Below, one piece after another: positions 61,134 to 64,000 of a DNA stretch of 64,000 nucleotides. Position 1 is the stretch's first letter. Every line of letters begins with the position of its first letter. The stretch is from positions 1 through 64,000 of IMG/VR virus record IMGVR_UViG_3300037961_005010; one strand, written 5' to 3'. Both the position numbers and the translations under genes were made by a program. The notes beneath the pieces are model-generated. The model saw only the letters and a list, made by a program, of their open reading frames with translations, searched no databases and was not told where the DNA came from. The stretch comes from a virus.

Positions 61134-62711
61134 ATGCCAAACTATAGTAATAGAAGACTTGCAAACCTAGCTAATGCAGTTGACAGCGCTACTTCCGGAA
61201 ACTTTTTAACAGTAGATGATTCATCTCAAGGTAAGTTCTTATCTCCTGTGTGGAGTACACATATAACCAATGTGCCTAGTGGTCTTTTAGATTCTTCTTT
61301 AGCTCAAGGATTATTTGATTCTGCATATATTCAAGCTAGACAAACTGACGTAGGTCTAGACTCAGCATTAGTAACATCACTTATAGACACAACATATGTT
61401 CAAGCCAGAGCTGGAGGCGCTGGTTTAGATTCTGCAGCGGCAATTGCTCTTATAGACTCTGCGTATGTTGCTGCAAGATTAACATCAGGATTAGATTCTG
61501 CTGGAATTTCATCTATTATAGATTCAGACTACGCTGCAGCGAGAGTATCAGCCGGATCTGGATTTCAAATGTATGAGTACAAGGCAACTGCTGGACAAAC
61601 AGTATTTGACTCTACTGATGATAACGGAGAAACATTAGCATATGATGCAAATGGAATACTTGTATTTCTCAATGGTGTTTTATTACTAGACACGTTTGAC
61701 TACACCGCGTCAAATGGAACAAGTGTTACACTAACAGATAGTTCTGACTCAGGTGCTAATTTACAAATTATAAAATACGGTATTGCTACTAGTGGAGGTG
61801 GAACTAGTGCTTTATATTATGGTGATCGTGGACTTAGATTTGGTGGTTATGACACAGGCGTTGATCATTCAAATGTAATAGATTACTGGAACATAGCCTC
61901 CTCTACAGGAAACGCTGTAGACTTCGGCGATCTAACTCGAAAAAGAAGTTATATTGCTTCTTGTTCTAATGCATCTAGAGCTCTTTCATTTGGTGGTCAA
62001 TCATCTTCCCCCTTTGCTAGCGGATCAGATATAATAGATTATGTTACAATAGCCTCTACCGGCAATGCCACGGATTTTGGTGACATGCTTTCCGCGAGAA
62101 ACCGAGCAGCATGTGAAAGCAATGGAACAAGAGCTATTCATGGAGGTGGCACTGACGGAAGCAGTAATGTTAATACCATAGAGTATGCCACAATAGCAAC
62201 CACAGGAAACACTATTGACTTTGGTGATTTATCAGTAGCTAGAGAGCGTCTTTCGGCAGCATCTAACGGGTCGAGAATAGTTTTTATCGGTGGTCAGGCA
62301 GGCGGTTATTCCAACACTATGGATTATGTTACTGGCGATACTACAGGAAATGCGCAAGACTTTGGCGACCTTCTAACTCCTCTTAGTAACCACGGAGCTA
62401 CAGGAACAGGATCTGGAGATCGAGCTATAGTGTTTGGTGGCCTGGCCAGTGGTAGCTATCACAATGTTATTCAATATTTTCCTGTTTCAACAACAGGAAA
62501 CTCGTCAGATTTCGGAGACCTATTAGGAAATCACGCCTATGCTTCCGCTTGTTGTAATTCAACCAAAGCTCAGTTTGTTGGGGGTTACAATCCTGGTGAT
62601 ATAGACATAATACAACAAGTAACAATGGCTACTCTAGGAAACGCAACAGATTATGGAGATTTAACTGAAGCGGTGTATAGTTCTGGTGCAACTTCAGGAA
62701 ATGCGTCATAG
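61134..62711 (+). CDS. Tail fibre with six-repeat propeller tip (class A)
   Basis: 525 residues. Adaptor NRRLANLANAVDSATSGNFL, stalk units including DVGLDSALVTSLID, NGVLLLDTFDYTASNGTS, then six well-formed repeats from SSTGNAVDFGDLT to ATLGNATDYGDLT. Ends SGNAS. Its DNA at 61347-61379 matches 58195 with one mismatch. Confidence 0.65.
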   Translation: MPNYSNRRLANLANAVDSATSGNFLTVDDSSQGKFLSPVWSTHITNVPSGLLDSSLAQGLFDSAYIQARQTDVGLDSALVTSLIDTTYVQARAGGAGLDSAAAIALIDSAYVAARLTSGLDSAGISSIIDSDYAAARVSAGSGFQMYEYKATAGQTVFDSTDDNGETLAYDANGILVFLNGVLLLDTFDYTASNGTSVTLTDSSDSGANLQIIKYGIATSGGGTSALYYGDRGLRFGGYDTGVDHSNVIDYWNIASSTGNAVDFGDLTRKRSYIASCSNASRALSFGGQSSSPFASGSDIIDYVTIASTGNATDFGDMLSARNRAACESNGTRAIHGGGTDGSSNVNTIEYATIATTGNTIDFGDLSVARERLSAASNGSRIVFIGGQAGGYSNTMDYVTGDTTGNAQDFGDLLTPLSNHGATGTGSGDRAIVFGGLASGSYHNVIQYFPVSTTGNSSDFGDLLGNHAYASACCNSTKAQFVGGYNPGDIDIIQQVTMATLGNATDYGDLTEAVYSSGATSGNAS

Positions 62712-62734
62712 TAAAGCTTAAAGGAAAGTAATAA

Positions 62735-63988
62735 ATGAGTCAATACAGTGAAATAAGAGTTAACACTATAACAGATTCAACTGGATCTGTCGCTGTCGAT
62801 TTTGAAAATGGACTTACTATAGGAGGAAAGGCACTAGACGATTCAGGCGGAGCTATTCAATTAAATAAAATAATAGATTCAGCTGACGCGCCTTCAGATT
62901 CTGCTTCTTATTATGGCTTAATGTGGTACGACAGCGCTAACACTAGATTGAATATATACACTCCAATTGGTTGGAGAACAATAAGAGGTGATCAGGCTCC
63001 TAGCGGTGGTGGAGGTAGTTCGAACGCAACTCATGCTTTTGCTCTTGGTGGAACATACTACAACGGAAACTATTACGTTACCGCTGCAAATCACATTGAA
63101 ACATTAACAATAGCAACTACTGGTAACGCAACTGATTTTGGTGACATAACTGCTTCTGGTTCTATCGCACTAGGTATTTCAGAAATAGCAGCAGGAGGAG
63201 ATCATAGCAGAATCGTACTAGGTTCGGCGTTAGTAGATAACGGATATGGTAACGCAGGAGATCTTGCTAATGGTACCGGAATACATTACATAACTTGTGC
63301 GACCCCAGGTAATACTGTAGACTTTGGCGATCTTCCATCAGATTATTTTAATGAAAACGGAGGCGATGCTGGGGCTGGTTACATGCACTTTAGGTCCAAT
63401 GGATCTGGTAGCAGCACTAGTATTGTTACAGTTACAATTCAAACTACTGGAAACGCATCTGATCTAATAGATTTAAGTGGTGCGGAGGGATATTCATTTG
63501 GCGGTGTAAGTTCTAATGATACAAGAGCGCTTGCTTTTGGTGGAAGATATGGTAACGCTTTTGGTGTTGCAGTTGATTATTTCACTCCAGGAAATTCGTC
63601 AGTAGCAGCTGCTGACTTTGGTGATCTCTTGTTGGGTTCTAATAAACCAGCAGTAACAAACGACAATGTAAACAGAACAATTTATCACGAATCATATAAT
63701 GGCTCTGGATTTTCCTGGGGAAGTTTATCAAATACTTTAGCCTATCTTGACACAGCGACTTTAGGAAACGCAGTGGATTTTGGTGATTTATCATCGGCTA
63801 GACAAGGAGGAGGAGCTTCGGCCAATAACACTAGAGCTCTGTTTTTTGGTGGAGAATCAAATAGTTCAAGCGATAGCTATGCACACAATACGGTTGATTA
63901 CGTGACAGTAGCTACTCCAGGAAACGCTACAGACTTCGGTGATGTTTCAAGAAGAAGACAAACATGCGGTTCTGAGGGAATAGGTTAA
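62735..63988 (+). CDS. Tail fibre with six-repeat propeller tip (class B, EGIG subtype)
   Basis: 417 residues. Class B base (LMWYDSANTRLNIYTPIGW), then six repeats, the fourth FTPGNSSVAAADFGDL. ISEIAAGGDHSRIVLG and GIHYITCAT match 55038, and the end SEGIG is the same. Last complete gene of the window; whether the array continues is not visible. Confidence 0.65.
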   Translation: MSQYSEIRVNTITDSTGSVAVDFENGLTIGGKALDDSGGAIQLNKIIDSADAPSDSASYYGLMWYDSANTRLNIYTPIGWRTIRGDQAPSGGGGSSNATHAFALGGTYYNGNYYVTAANHIETLTIATTGNATDFGDITASGSIALGISEIAAGGDHSRIVLGSALVDNGYGNAGDLANGTGIHYITCATPGNTVDFGDLPSDYFNENGGDAGAGYMHFRSNGSGSSTSIVTVTIQTTGNASDLIDLSGAEGYSFGGVSSNDTRALAFGGRYGNAFGVAVDYFTPGNSSVAAADFGDLLLGSNKPAVTNDNVNRTIYHESYNGSGFSWGSLSNTLAYLDTATLGNAVDFGDLSSARQGGGASANNTRALFFGGESNSSSDSYAHNTVDYVTVATPGNATDFGDVSRRRQTCGSEGIG

Positions 63989-64000
63989 GGAAAAAACTAA

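Overview
The window is a continuous stretch of a marine T4-like contractile-tailed phage genome (T4 supergroup, in the style of cyanophage and pelagiphage myoviruses). I base this on the T4 virion and replication genes I recognise (gp32, gp33, gp4, gp26, gp51, gp48, gp53, gp5, gp25, gp6, gp8), exact TATAAATA late promoters, dense packing with ATGA/TAATG start-stop overlaps, and low G+C. No photosynthesis gene, integrase, tRNA gene or CRISPR array was seen. The host cannot be named from this window.

Layout. (1) 1-4742, + strand: a glycan/methylation island with a partial sulfotransferase-like gene, three class I methyltransferases and four glycosyltransferase-like genes, all overlapping by a few bases. 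(2) 4743-14155, + strand: an early/middle region of small genes, mostly of unknown function. It is driven by repeated sigma70-type promoter cassettes (TTTACA, 17 bp, extended -10), several of which carry a conserved 25-bp upstream element. It includes a glycine-zipper membrane protein, a split radical SAM/SPASM protein, a mini SWIM zinc-finger protein, a 2OG-Fe(II) oxygenase and gp33, and it leads to gp32 at 14156-15067. (3) 15064-19282, - strand: a tail/head-completion block transcribed leftward from a divergent late promoter region: gp4, a gp2-like candidate, a tube-fold protein (gp54-like), gp26, gp51 (apparently read by -1 frameshift out of gp26) and a tape-measure candidate that meets gp32 tail to tail. 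(4) 19334-36470, + strand: the baseplate, gp48, gp53, gp27-like hub, gp5 (OB plus lysozyme), a virion amidase, a separately encoded gp5-type needle, gp25, gp6, gp7-like, gp8 and a 1650-residue DUF4815 protein. (5) 36470-37877: small structural genes. (6) 37884-43215: a second, very AT-rich glycan island with a QueC-like ATP pyrophosphatase, two methyltransferase-like and four glycosyltransferase-like genes, flanked by two paralogous structural genes. (7) 43277-48126: fibre and fibre-adaptor genes closed by a strong terminator. (8) 48187-63988: an array of twelve fibre genes. Ten of them carry exactly six copies of a GNAxDFGDLT-type repeat, which suggests six-bladed beta-propeller tips.

Together the window runs from early takeover functions through ssDNA binding and late-transcription control (gp32, gp33) to the whole tail tip: tube cap, baseplate wedge and hub, two cell-wall hydrolases, and a large receptor-recognition repertoire. 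The two glycan islands may modify host surface glycans, virion proteins or small molecules; the sequence alone does not decide which.
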